Under the pieces are notes generated by a model. It was given only the letters and a program-made list of their open reading frames with translations, did no database searches and was not told the DNA's origin. 64,000 nucleotides of DNA from Dioscorea cayenensis subsp. rotundata (Eukaryota > Streptophyta > Magnoliopsida > Dioscoreales > Dioscoreaceae). Within the stretch, counting starts at the first letter, position 1. Every line of letters begins with the position of its first letter. The stretch lies in assembly GCF_009730915.1 (NCBI RefSeq), contig NC_052475.1, positions 32,425,016 to 32,489,015 of the forward strand, written 5' to 3'. A program made the position numbers and the translations under genes. Below are positions 10,984-22,839 of this stretch, piece after piece.

Positions 10984-13430
10984 ATACATGGATGATGGAT
11001 GGATGTCTTCTTTTTTTCCATTTAACACCTTCCTGTTTTACTTTTTATTACCCAACTCCCTTTTTAAAAACTTTTTCAATATATATATATATATTTCAAA
11101 TCGGTCCTTATAAGTCCTTACTTACTTTTTAAAAATAAATAAATATATAAACTATATTTATTAAAATAAAATAAAATAACCTACAGAACACTAATGAAAA
11201 TATTTTGCAGAATATAATTTTATTTTTTCCTCTATATGATCATTGTATTCTTTTTCATTTTTTAATAAAATTATTGTTTATTCAATTTTTTATAATAATA
11301 TATGTATATAATTTCAATTAGTTTATTAATATCATGTGGATTGGTGAAATAACTTGGCAAAACGACGCTGGGAGAGACATTTTACAACATGTGGCTCCAA
11401 TTTTTTAGCCAAAAAATCACATGGCATGTTTGTCCCTTTTTTTATTTGTGTTTCTTTTTTCGGAATTTTCTATACTTACATACGGGCTACAGCTCACTGT
11501 GGCTGTGGGGTTGCGATTTGATTGCTCTTGCTTTGTGTACGTCCACGTGCTGTTGATTCACATGTCTGAACTATTTAAATCAATTTTAAAAAAATATAAT
11601 ATAAATCACAATTTATTTTAAAATTTTATTTAAAAATAATATGTATTGCCAAATGTCCTACTAATTCATTCAGCTATTTCCATTTCAATCCGTCCATGAA
11701 AGAAATTACTTGTTTCACTGAAATAAAATGCTAAAATATTTATTTATTGTAACTTAACAACATTGGAAGATGTAGTGCACGTTACTGCACGTTACTACTA
11801 AATAAATGAATATGCCAAGATTATAGGAGAAAATAAATGTATCAAGAAGTCTTATTTGTACCATCAACTATGTGGCTCATCACTTCTTTCCTCATTTATG
11901 GATTAGCTTGTTATTTTAAAAATGATTATATTCTTTATTATTTTTATTTTTATTATTGATACGCATGTAAGTGATGTAACCATCTAGTTTAAAACAGAGT
12001 TATTCAAGTCTCTTTCCCATTCAATTGCCTTTGAATGTGTATGCGAGTAGTGTCACAAGTCACAAAACATGGTCCCAAGTTCTGTACGGACTTTAAATTG
12101 GGAATTAAATGTTTATTCGTTAATGCTAAAAAAACACAAACAAACAAACAGTCAAACACCTTTCATTGAGTGTGTTATAGGCCATTTGAATCGCGGTAGA
12201 AAATTTCATTGAAAAATATAAATATATATATATATATATTGTAAAGTTACTATTTTGATTTTAGTGCAAATTAATAATATTGAAATATTACTTATTTTAA
12301 ATCTTTTATTAATGAAATATTTTGAATATTATATATTTTATTATTATCTTATATTAATTAAATAATTTATTTTTATTATGATTTAAATTATTTAATACAA
12401 ATAATTATTATAGATATTTAGATATTATTATCCATTTTAATAATTATAATTAAATATGTACATTAAATAGTTCATATTATTATAATTATTGTTTATTTTA
12501 AAAATTAGAATTAAATATCTATATATTAAATATGTTGTAATTAAATATTCTAAGAGAAGGGCATTAATGTTTTTTTCTATAATTCACATCCATTACTCCC
12601 AAATTTGGGAATAATGGAGATTACCCATCTATTGCTTTGACCATGGCATCCATTCTCATTCCTTACCTTTCCCAAACATGTGCTTCTCTTGAGATATATG
12701 TTAATTCCCATTCTTGGATAATCAAAACCTCCATTCCTAGATAATTAATACATTTTGTCCGATTTATTAGTTTTTATTTTGCTAGTGTTACATCACTTAT
12801 ATTCAATTTTTTTTGTCCATTTCCATTCTATATCTAATTTATTTCACTGTTATCTTTAATATTCATTTTAATCAATATTTTCTAACGAATATTTTATGAG
12901 CAGTTCAATTTTTTTTTTTGTCAAATTATGTATATATAGTGTTATTGCATTAAACATTTATAGTACCATTACAATATAATAGATGATATTTTATTCTTGT
13001 CCCTATTCATAATTTGAGTATACAAATTATACTCATCATTTGTTGATAAATTTTTAAAAAACTTAATTATTAATTTTATATAAATAATTAAGATTATGTT
13101 AAGTTTTACTCTGATGTTTTAGGTTACAGCCATTTATAATATTAATTTAGTTGACATTAACCATTATTAATATGTTGTGCAATTTTTATTTTTATTTTTT
13201 TGTTTGAAAAAAATTTATAAACCGCTAAATTTTTTTTTTTAAAAAAAAAAAGCAGTGTTGAGCAAATTGTTGCTCATTGATAATAACTAATAAGCAATTT
13301 AGGATTGGCCATCCAATTGTAATTTGTGACAAGATTGAGAGTAACACGTGTAAATCAATAACATGCGTCATTGTAAACCCATTTGAGGAGTAATCCCCTT
13401 TTCAATTCAATTTTGTTGATGAGTGCATGT
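10984..13430. other. Long AT-rich intergenic region
   Basis: Upstream of HMGR there is no coding signal. The region is dominated by A/T runs with short TA repeats (about 11076-11092, 12222-12238). The patch at 12590-12740 (GGGAATAATGGAGATTACCC and repeated CCATTCTCATTCC / CCATTCTTGG wording) looks like a decayed inverted-repeat element, but I cannot fix its ends. Confidence 0.4.
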
Positions 13431-13638
13431 GCCAAATGAGTGCTGTTTTTAATGGTGCTCAGATGGCATTCACTCTGGTCTGGTGTTAAGTTTTTAGGGC
13501 CATTAGTCGTTGTGCCACTTTAATTTGTGGTCATCATGGGATGGTTGAGACATTAATGTGTCATATTTGATCAAATAATCACACAAAAATAGTCCTTTTC
13601 CCACAAGGTCAATGAATAAGCATTCCCACTGCCAATTT

Positions 13639-14092
13639 AGATGTTGTTTGGATCAGCTTATAACGGACTGAAAAGCATTTAACTTATAAATTAAGTGCTT
13701 ATGAGGTTTATATATGTGTTTAGATGAATTTTTTTGGATAAGTTCAAACGGTGAAATAAGCTCAAATGTAGCTTATTTCATAAGCGGTAAAATAACATCG
13801 TATGAAAATAAGCTATTTTTATAAGCTAATTGGTTAAGTGCAATTACTAAAATGCCCTTAGTCAATCCAAAAAATTACATGCTTTTATATTTCCCCAAAT
13901 TCTCTCATCCCAAGAAGAAGAACAACAACAAAAATATTTTCACAACTGCAAAAGTGCTTCTGAATCTAATACATCTAAACAAAAAAATATGCATAAACAC
14001 TTAACTTACTCTAAAACTACTTTTTCCAAAAGTGCTTCTACAAAACTTAAAAAAAAAAACACTTTTTTTAAAAGCCAATCTAAACGAGTCCT
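13639..14092. mobile_element. MITE-like insertion in the A flank
   Basis: The ends are imperfect inverted repeats (GTTTGGATCAGCTT at 13645-13658; on the other strand GTTTAGATTGGCTT near 14085-14072). The interior is the usual AAGTGCTTTT / AAGCTTATTT wording of small plant elements. The homologous B flank lacks it: B reads straight through CCACTTTCAATTTGAAGTC near 21265-21285, where A has CCAATTT, then the element, then TTGAAATCC. The empty site supports insertion after duplication. I could not read a clean target-site duplication. Confidence 0.65.
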
Positions 14093-14219
14093 TGAAATCC
14101 ATATAAAGAGCAAAAACTCCAACAAAATGAAGGTTCTTTTATGTACACTCACAAAAGCCTGTCTCATTACTGAAAGTCTAAAACAATAACATTATTTTTT
14201 TTAAATTTGGGAGAAAAAC

Positions 14220-14852
14220 ACTTGTAGGGATGGTGTGGTTGACGGAATTTTATATTACCATTAGGATCATAAATGAATTACCATGAATAGGAATATGATT
14301 CCCAGTCAAGTTAGCAAGAATATGTGTAATTTTTGTTTCGTTAACAAAACGGTAATATAACTAAAATATAATATTATTATGCTTCGTTACTAGAGATTCT
14401 TTCATTCTCTTTTTAATACAATATAACTAGATAATATATGTCAAATATTTGAAAAAATTAATGTCAAGAGATTTTTTATCTCCATCCAAATATTTGGATA
14501 TGTATATTTTCATATAAAAAATAAGTCTGATTTCAAAACAAGCTATTAAAGCATTATAATGGAAGTAATTAAAAAAACATTGTAACACCACTTTTATAAA
14601 ATGCAATCAATTTTTTAAAAATTAATATTTTTTAGATTTTATTTGAATTTCAAGTATATAATAAGGGAAAAAATTCGTATTCGGCTTAAAAAAAAAATGT
14701 GAGATGACCACCTATTGAGGATCATATGGACCAAGTTATCACATTTTTAAAATATGATATTCTCATTCTATATAACAAATGAGATAATATAATAGTATAT
14801 GATATACATTCCAGGATAATCTATTATTATCCCTACCAAGAGGCCCCTTAAA
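14220..14852. mobile_element. Second insertion in the A flank, MITE-like
   Basis: The A flank has about 630 extra bases here compared with the B flank (B runs directly from AGAAAAATACTCTTATA at about 21540 to the TTCTTCCAACTC block at about 21605). The ends read CTTGTAGGGAT on the left and, on the other strand, CTTGGTAGGGATAAT on the right, so short inverted repeats are likely. No protein coding is visible. Confidence 0.45.
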
Positions 14853-16035
14853 AAAAATTAATTTATTTATCTTCTAAATAAAAAGGCAAAGATTTGATCT
14901 CCTTCCAATTCTTTAGTTAAAAACTTGTGGCCCATATTTATAAAAAAATAAAAAAATAAAAAAATTCAAAAATTCAAAATTTAAGTGATGTCATAAATAC
15001 TTTTCTAATAAAATCACTATTATGTGAATATTAATGGATATTTATTATTTATTTTAAAATGAAAAAATAATATTAAATTATTTAATTTCAATTAGCGTTT
15101 ATCAAAGATAAGCTAATATAAAAATTTTCTTCAAATCAAATTTCAAAAAAATTCCTTTAAATACACTCTGGATCATCAACTAAACACAACATTAGAATAA
15201 ATTTTCCAATTCTATGGAATGCTTTGAATGAAACAATTATGAATAAAAATCATCACTGTTTCGGTAAAAACGACAAAGGGTGAACCCAGAAAATTTATGA
15301 CATTTATGTCATAAAATAAGATTAATTTAAACAATTGAAGGATGCCATGTTGTGGAGGCACATGATGTTTTGATAATTTTCTTCCTCTTCTTCTTCTTTA
15401 TTTTTTAATAGCTATAATCTATCATATATCCATATTGTTATAATTAAAAACAGATGGAATCTTTCAGTACATGTAAATAATTTTATATGGTCTCTAATCT
15501 CTATGATTGGAAAATGACATTGGAACCTTGTTTAATTAGGAGTATTTATAACTCTCAAGTCAGCAAAGGTATCAGATCTACACGCATAATCATTATTGAA
15601 ACTGATAGTGTAATTTTTTATCACATGATTTTTGTTTTTATTTTTTAAATTTTTTATTTATAAAATGTGGATAAACCAATTAGATTTATGATTAAAAAAA
15701 TACATAACACAGAGAAATTGAGAAATACAACAAAGAGTAGAAGTGAATGAGAAAGGGGACACTGAGTTGGGACATTCTAAAAAAATAAAATAAAATCCTC
15801 TACCAGAAATTCTATGGACAAATAAAAATAATAACACTAGTTGGATTACTGGTTGGTTATATTTCTCCAGCTTGTGTCCCCTCCATGGGATCTTAAAAAG
15901 TCAAGGTTCTGTTTTGCCAAAGTGATTGAACCCTCTAGCTTGATTCTTTTCAGTTTTTAGAGTTGCTGACAACCAATTTATGATTTTCAAAAAAACGAAA
16001 CATAAAATATGTTTTTGCATGTTAACTAAATATTT

Positions 16036-16600
16036 TCATATAATAGCTCTGATAAAGGAACCTAAGCAGTCTTGAGAGGGCCTATAAATTAGACTCTCCA
16101 GGCCCTTTGCAACTTTGTTATGTTGGAGTTTGGCCAATGAGACAAGCTGAATAGGAGTCCAAAGAAATCCCAAATATAATCTCCAAAAGAGCAACGGATT
16201 AAAAAATGGTCTATTAGATTTAATCACAAGATAACAATGGATGGAAGTTACGCTCGGGAGCTTATTACATTTCATAGCAAGTAGGTTCTTATATGTGAGA
16301 ATTTTTTTATCCCATGTCCAGCCAAGCAAAAAACATTGAAGGCCAGTGGCCACCGTCAAAGAGTATACCGTACAAAAGATTTAATTAAAAAATTAGCCAA
16401 TTGAGTTGAGACACCATATCTTAGAATCTTTACTATCTAACAGTGTAAAATAAGACCAAAGATCTCCAGTAAAGTAGGTTTAATAACTGGAAATACAGTG
16501 ACGAAAGAATGAATTAGGTTATTGATGGAGCTCATCAAGTATTGAGTGTTACTAAAAGTCTTGGACCATAGGTAAATTGGTGTACAATATTCCACTCAAA
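16036..16600 (-). mobile_element. LINE relic (zinc-binding region)
   Basis: On the minus strand 16359-16036 reads WDKKILTYKNLLAMKCNKLP, which lines up with W.DKILTLENLERRRCNKLP of the LINE at 2538-3986. FLWTPIQLVSLAKLQHNKV follows. It is internal and decayed, with neither end visible. Confidence 0.65.
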
Positions 16601-16769
16601 GATTTTGAAAAAAAAAAATAGTGTTTTAATTTTTTATTAATGGGATAATACATGTCCTAAAGGCAGGAAGACAACTCGCGATATCTTTTTGGAAAATGTT
16701 GGATAGGGATTCTAAGGTGCACGCACCTTTGGATTAATAATTGAATTGAATAACTTTGTAGCCGCCCAC

Positions 16770-16812
16770 ACCAATTACCAATTACCAATTACCAATTACC
16801 AATTACCAATTA
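16770..16812. repeat. ACCAATT heptamer repeat
   Basis: About six head-to-tail copies of ACCAATT, in the gene A upstream region. CCAAT words are therefore multiplied here; whether that matters for expression is unknown. Confidence 0.9.
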
Positions 16813-17060
16813 GTTTGGGTCCAAAATTTTCATCACCACTTGTCAAAAACGAATGAGATTATTCATTATAGTGAGCAATATTAATTATTTAAAAACGAAT
16901 GAGACAGTGGAGTCTTTTCCAACTGACCAAACGAGATCTAGGTTTATCTGTATCTGGTCCACCCCACATGGATTTTTGCAGACAAAATTTTCCTTCCATT
17001 AATACATTTTGGAAATTAATAAAGTAGATAGCCGCCTACATCTTGAAACAAAAAAAGGAG

Positions 17061-17309
17061 AAACTTTTGGATCAGGGGACTTGACACTTTTGAATAAGAT
17101 AGCCTCCTGCTGGTGGTGGTGGTGGTGGTGGTGGTGGTGGGTAAAACTTTTTGGATCAGGGGGCTTGACACTTTTTGAATAAGATAGCCTCCTGCTGGTG
17201 GTGGTGGTGGTGGTGGTGGTGGTGGTGGTGGGTAAAACTTTTGGATCAGGGGGCTTGACACTTTTGAATAAGATAGCCTCCTGCTGGTGGTGGTGGGGGT
17301 AGGTAAAAC
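17061..17309. repeat. Three-copy promoter minisatellite with nested (GGT)n
   Basis: Three copies of a roughly 80-90 base unit start at 17061, 17143 and 17234. Each reads AAACTTTTGGATCAGG, CTTGACACTTTTGAATAAG, ATAGCCTCCTGCT and then a GGT run (longest in copies 1 and 2). Gene B has only a single diverged equivalent near 24390-24450. It lies about 450-700 bases before the gene A start codon. The proline-rich open frame across it on the minus strand is a product of the GGT runs. Confidence 0.9.
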
Positions 17310-17760
17310 TTGAATTCTACAAGTGACCGAAAATGTGCCGCGTATCAACCCCAAAAAAAAGAAAAAAGAAAAAAACAAAAGAAGCCCTGACTGACTGAAG
17401 CCCATTGTGACAATGCTTGTCATTTGTCCTTCTCCCCACCTGTTTGCCTGGATAGGTCTGAAATTTCAGAAGGTGTTTTTTATTTGTCCAGTATCTTTGA
17501 TTTTTTCTCATTCTGCTGTATTTTATTTTATTCTCATCTCTGGTGAGAGGATTACCCTTCTGTCCTCTTATGTTATTTTTTCAATAAAACTATAGTTTAT
17601 CCATATTTATTTTTTAAAAAAAATTAATATTTAAAATAAAAAACTACTGGACCATACTTTAGTTCTTTAAAACAGTGCTTATCATTGATTGTTTTATTTA
17701 GCAATTTCCAACTTTGTGTTCAAGTCAATCAAAGAGAGAGAGAGAGAGAGAGAGCAAGTA

Positions 17761-20199
17761 ATGGAGGAAGAGGCGAGAGCAATAAAAAAGGGAAGTAGGG
17801 TTTGTCTGACTGGAGCTGGTGGATTTGTGGCTTCGTGGCTTGTTAAACTTCTCCTCTCTCATGGCTATCATGTCCATGCGACTGTCAGAGATCCATGTCT
17901 GTGCTTTCTTCTTCTTATTTCTTTCTATATATTAATTTATATACACACACACACACACACACACCTCTCTCTCCATGAACATCAACTTTGAACTGGAAAT
18001 TTTCTTTACCTTCTTTTTTCTTTCCTTATGTTTTGATTCTCTTGCATGTGGCTTCACTCCTTTTCATTTCTTAGTAATCAAATGTTCAAGTCCTTTTTTT
18101 TTAATTTGTCCACAATCCTCAAATAGAGGATGTCTTCAGACTGTGAATTGTGTTGACAAATCATCCATGATTTGGAGAATGTTAGTTTGTGTTCAATTGC
18201 TTATCTTTAGAATGTTCTGCAAATCAGTTGATACTGTTTGTTATTTTCATTTGGTTATTGGTATTAGGTGACAAGAAGAATTCACATTTGAAGAAGTTGG
18301 AAAATGCCATGGAAAACCTTCAACTCTTCAAGGCCGACTTGCTTGATTATGACTCGATATTAGCGGCAGCTGCAGGATGTGAAGGAGTCTTCCATGTAGC
18401 ATCTCCTGTTCCAACAACCAAAGTGCCTAATCCAGAGGTAAGTTTCTGCCTCAATTATATTCTCACCTATAGATTTGATTCCTGAATGTTAGTTTGATGG
18501 ACACACAAAGCCCTCATGATCTCAGCTCACTTATTTCACTGCTCTAATAATGTGTGTGTGTGTGTGTGTGTGTATCCATTCTTCCAAAAATATTCTGAAT
18601 TTTCTCCTTTCATTTATGATGTTTTTCTTACTTTCTTAGAACCAATTAAACTGTTGTAGAGACACTATCCATTTCATACAGTTTACTCGGTACCAACTTT
18701 TTGTTTCTCGTGGATAGGTTTGATAATACCAGGACAACAGTGAATAATAATTGTATCAGATCATGATTTTGTATTACATATATAGATGCATCAGTTGATT
18801 TATTTAATCTTGATCTGGATCTTGTAGATTTCTTAAAGTATGCTCAAGTTATGGATTTTAATTTATTGTCATTGTCCTAATTATTTTCATCTTATGTTAC
18901 CAATGCTACAGGTAGAACTTATTTCTCCTGCTGTGACGGGTACTCAGAATGTGCTCAAGGCTTGCTCTACTTTGAGAGTTAAGCGTGTTGTTGTGGTGTC
19001 TTCGGGTGCGGCTGTGATATTGAACCCACACTGGCCAAAGGGAAAGGTTATGGATGAGGAGTGTTGGTCAGACCCGGAGCACTGTAGGATGACTGAGGTA
19101 CTAGAGATAATTAATTCCTAAGAAAACTATGTGTATATATTACATATATGGTTTAGTTAGTACACAATTGGTTCTGCTACCTTATTGCATATGTCCCAGT
19201 ATATAGCTGTGGCAGCGCTGGACTCAATTTTGTTATCATGCTTTATCTATACATTACAGGACCACAAGATTCAAAGATATTGATGTTTAATCTGATCACA
19301 TATCCTGTTAAACTAACTGTGCTTCTTGTGATTTTGTATTTTTGCAATGTCGCAGAACTGGTATTGCCTTTCAAAGACACTGGCAGAGGCTGACACTTTC
19401 AAGTATGCAAAGGAGAATGATCTTGACGTTGTCACTGTTTGTCCATCAATGGTTCTTGGACCAATAATGCAGCCCACTCTGAATGCTAGCACCTTGTTTC
19501 TCATCAATATTTTGAAAGGTTTCTTACACTGTGGCACTAATCCTTCTCCTGCATTGTTTGTGGTCTCAAACCATTCTAGCAGCTAATTTGGATCAGAGAT
19601 AGTATAAGATAATCTAAGAGTTCACTTGGTAGCTAAGGCCACTTAAACCACGTAGTATAACAAGCAAGTGAAATTAGGGTGATCCTTAATTGTTATTGAG
19701 CTGCATTGTCTTTCTAAGAATACAGAGTGTCCTTTTCTATTTTTAAACTTTGTGAGATTATGTTGTTTTCACATTGACCCCTTTGCAGGGCTCCGTGAGT
19801 CAAAGGAGAATAGTCTCTACCATACGGTGGATGTTCGAGATGTAGCCGATGCACTGCTCCTTGTGTATGAGAAACCAGAAGCATCTGGGCGGTACATCTG
19901 TGCAAGCCATCCAATCAAGATCAGAGAGCTCATTGATACTTTGAGGAGCATATATCCTAACTACAATTACCCAAACAAGTAAATGTCAACCTCTGCTGCC
20001 ATGATACATTGTTACTGCCATCTCCAATTTTCTACCAGTTAACCGTAATATTTCTTGTGACAGCTTAACTGAGGTGGATTATGGTCACCTTGTCAGTTCA
20101 GAAAAGTTAAAGAAGTTGGGATGGAAATGCAGGCCTCTCAAAGAGACTCTCGTTGATTCGGTTGAGTCTTATAAAGAGGCAGGCCTCTTGAACAACTAA
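17761..20199 (+). CDS. Cinnamoyl-CoA-reductase-like NADPH reductase, copy A
   Basis: Member of the extended short-chain dehydrogenase family (CCR/DFR group), expected to reduce a CoA ester, aldehyde or ketone with NADPH in the cytosol. Six exons: 17761-17896, 18268-18437, 18912-19097, 19356-19518, 19789-19978, 20064-20199, all GT-AG, giving 981 nt (326 residues). The nucleotide-binding loop is [13 protein letters not shown] (about residues 14-26). The catalytic Ser is in [10 protein letters not shown] and the Tyr/Lys in NWYCLSK. True monolignol CCRs carry NWYCYGK, so this is a CCR-like (CRL) protein with unknown substrate. A GA repeat lies just before the ATG. An in-frame ATG at 17689 would add 24 residues, but these are encoded mostly by that repeat, and copies B and C do not share them. 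Confidence 0.92.
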
Positions 20200-20394
20200 A
20201 GATGATGCTGGTTTTCATGCATGTTGTAAAACACTATTAAATTAGCTTGAAACATTGCAGTGCATTTGCAATGGTCTGTTCTCAATATCTGAGGAACCTT
20301 GCTGCTGTGAACAGTCCTTCAATAAACAATTCTATGTTATGAGCAGTTATCAGTAAAAAGTCATAATACTCTTTTCCAAGGCTGGAAAACTGAC

Positions 20395-20560
20395 TTTAAT
20401 CAACAGCTCCCTGTTGTCCATTCCCTCCTCCTACTTATCTGCGTATCCCATTCCAGATTGCATCTTTATATCCAAACTAGCTAGGGATTTCCTTTGGAAC
20501 AATCGTGTCAATGGTGGTGGTGTCCAGCTGCTATTGGCAAGTTTGTTATTAATCCAACTA
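20395..20560 (+). mobile_element. LINE reverse-transcriptase fragment
   Basis: One frame reads INSSLLSIPSSYLSAYPIPD then KLARDFLWNN, matching the plant LINE block INS.L.SIP.YYLS.FP.P....KI.RDFLW. It is 5' and 3' truncated, and sits between CRL gene A and the CRL relic. Confidence 0.7.
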
Positions 20561-20599
20561 GGGTGATAAATGGCAGATTTTAGCAGATTTAGGATTTTG

Positions 20600-20770
20600 G
20601 CCAGTTAACCTGGCATAGATTGAAAGACACAGATTACAATTCATAGCAGACCTTCTAGTTGCTTTGGTGACAAGGATGAGATCCTCTACATACATGAGAA
20701 GATTGAAATTCAGAGAGAATCTAGAATTCCATCCCAGGAATCATATTCGAGTCCATAGCTTTATTGAGGA
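20600..20770 (-). mobile_element. Possible Ty1/copia reverse-transcriptase fossil
   Basis: A short minus-strand stretch resembles the YVDD-type core of copia reverse transcriptase (YVEDLILVTK). It is a broken fragment without LTRs and is old by its divergence. The family call is weak. Confidence 0.35.
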
Positions 20771-20831
20771 TTGAGGTAAGGTTTTGGGAAGTTTTAAGAT
20801 GAAAAGGTAAGGGGATAAATTAAGGATCACC

Positions 20832-21008
20832 TTGGCTTTGCATTAAAAGAGTTAAATGTGCAGTTGTATGTAATGTCTTCTGTTCTGTGGCAACTGTTGC
20901 TATTAAACCACAATAGTAGGATGGCAAAAATTATGGATGAAGAAGAGTCTTGATCAGACAAGAAATACTGCAGGATTACAGAGGCAGTGAGTGAGTGAGT
21001 GCAAAGTA
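20832..21008 (+). pseudogene. Relic of a copy-C-type CRL exon 3
   Basis: This stretch matches exon 3 and the start of intron 3 of gene C (29455-29610). Shared words include GAGTTAAA.GTGCAGTTGTA, ATTAAACCACAAT, GGATGGCAAAAATTATGGA, GAAGAGTCTTG.TCAGACAAG, AATACTGCAGGATTACAGAGG and AGTGAGTGCAAAGTATGCC. It carries in-frame stops (CCACAATAG; AGTCTTGA), and no other exons are seen nearby. It is closer to C than to A or B and abuts the duplicated flank of gene B, so an ancestral array held at least one more C-type gene. Confidence 0.85.
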
Positions 21009-21009
21009 T

Positions 21010-22680
21010 GCCAAATGGGTGCTTCTGTGATGGTGCTCAGATGGCATTCAATTTCACTCTCGTGTGTGTTTTTAGGGACATGTAGTCGTTGTACTTGTAC
21101 CTCTCTAATTTGGATGGTTCACAGACATTAACGTGCCATATTGATAATTAATCACGTCATATATAGTGGCAGTTTGGCCCTTATTTTTTCTTTGACTAAA
21201 TTATGTGCGCATCCATCCAATTAAAAGTTTTTCTTCCCACAATGTCAATGAACAAGCATTTCCACTTTCAATTTGAAGTCTGCATAATGAGAGCCAAAAT
21301 ATGATAAACCACATAAAGCGCCCATATTAGAAAACGGGTATTAACTTCATAATTGTGCATATCTTTGATATAATTTATCATATTTTGTCAAAAAAAACTT
21401 TATGTTTGTTCATCTCTTTGATTTGACTTGGTTTCTTTTGTTAAAATATATGTATACACACACATGCACACATAAAGCTCAAGAACTTGAATTATTACTA
21501 AAAGTCTAAAACAAACTCATAATTTTTCAAAATTTGTCAGAAAAATACTCTTATAAGAGTGGTTCATTTTTCTTTTAAGTCGAAAAGTCAAAAGTTCAAT
21601 TTTCTTCCAACTCAATAGTTGAGAGTTTGGAACTTGTCCATATTTACTAAAAAGATAAAAATAAAAAAAATACATATTTTAAGTGATATTTTATAGTAAA
21701 AGCCATAAATAATCTATTCTTTGTAAAAAGGAATTAAATCTCCAGCTTTAAATACTTTTCTACCAAAAAATTTATTTTTTTAAATATAATTTATTAATTA
21801 TTTTTAAATAAATATGAATATTAGTGGATATTTATTATTGATTTTTTAAAGAAATTAACATTAAATTATTTAATCTCAGTTAACATTTTTTTTTGTTTTT
21901 TTAACAAATAATCAACAAGCGCTACTAATTTCAGTTAGCATTCAAGACAAGCTAATACAAAAAATTTCTAAATATAAAATTTTAAAAAAATGGCTTTAAA
22001 TGCACACTGAATTCATCAACTAAACACAACAGTAGAACAAATTTTCGAAATTCTATTTGAATGATTTTCTTTGATGAAACAATTATGGATAAAACCATCA
22101 TTATTGTTACGGTAAAGAAACAAATCACAAAGGGTGAACCTAAAAATTTATTATATTTATTTTAAAAAAGATTACTGTAAATAATTGAAGGGTACCATGT
22201 TGTGGAGGCACATGATATTTTCTGCTTGTTTTTTTTTATAAATAGCTATAAGCTATCAAGCTGCTAAATAATATATCGATATTATATATTAAAAAAAAAT
22301 ATATAGAATCTTTCATTACTTGTAAATAATTTTCTCTAGTCTCTATAATTGCAAAATAACATTCAAACCGTATTCAATGAGAAGTATTTAAAATTTTTAA
22401 GCCAGGCGTCAGACCTACACGCATAATTTTATTTATTTATTTATTATTATTTTTTTAAAAAGATAGATAAACTACATTCATTAAAAAAGAGAAGTACAGA
22501 CCAACATAAAAAAAGCCCCAACCAGGGATACAATAGAAAGCAAAAAGAACAATAGCAACCGAACCACGTGGGTGGCCCAAAACAGGAATCAGAGAACACA
22601 AACTCTAGGTGTCGGACCTACACACATGATCATTATTAACGCTGAATATGTATTTTTTTTTATCACATGAATTTTTTAAA
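21010..22680. repeat. Segmental duplication, upstream flank of CRL gene B
   Basis: Partner of 13431-15640 (landmarks given there). The match begins at GCCAAATGGGTGCT right after the exon-3 relic, where the A flank has GCCAAATGAGTGCT. The joint therefore falls within a shared short word (GAGTGCA...GCCAAAT) between relic and flank. Confidence 0.8.
22425..22606 (-). mobile_element. Very short 5'-truncated LINE with target-site duplication
   Basis: The left end is a TTTA/TTTTTT tail (22425-22460), so the element's 3' end is on the minus strand. Flanking 21-base direct repeats at 22404-22424 and 22607-22627 differ at three positions. The paralogous A flank has a single copy of this site at about 15565-15586 with no insert, which proves the empty state. 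About 180 bases long, non-coding. Confidence 0.8.
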
Positions 22681-22839
22681 TAAAGTTAATTGTTGGATAG
22701 CCAATGGTATGACACACAAATACAAAGAAGAGGGCAATGACACAAAAATGCAAAAAAGAGGGCAATGGTTCAAATATTTCCCAAATAGTATTGTTTATGT
22801 GTTGTACACTTAGACCCAATACTGTTCATCAGTTTCACC

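Larger units (their letters stand above)
13431..15640. repeat. Segmental duplication, upstream flank of CRL gene A
   Basis: This block matches 21010-22680 upstream of gene B in the same order. Shared landmarks include GGTGCTCAGATGGCATTCA (13460/21030), GTCAATGAA.AAGCATT (13610/21245), CATCAACTAAACACAACA (15175/22015), GGTGAACC (15271/22133), CATGTTGTGGAGGCACATGAT (15346/22198; 21 bases split here only for naming) and CTACACGCATAAT (15577/22414). It differs by two insertions in the A copy (listed separately) and one LINE insertion in the B copy. So the duplication covered promoter flank plus gene. Confidence 0.8.

Noticed and set aside
17016-17423. Proline-rich minus-strand protein of 135 residues
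   Set aside because: It is the reverse reading of the GGT runs and the tripled promoter unit.
17689-17760. Upstream in-frame ATG extending CRL copy A by 24 residues
   Set aside because: The extra residues come mostly from the GA repeat (Arg-Glu), are not shared by copies B and C, and the family starts just before the GAGGF loop.
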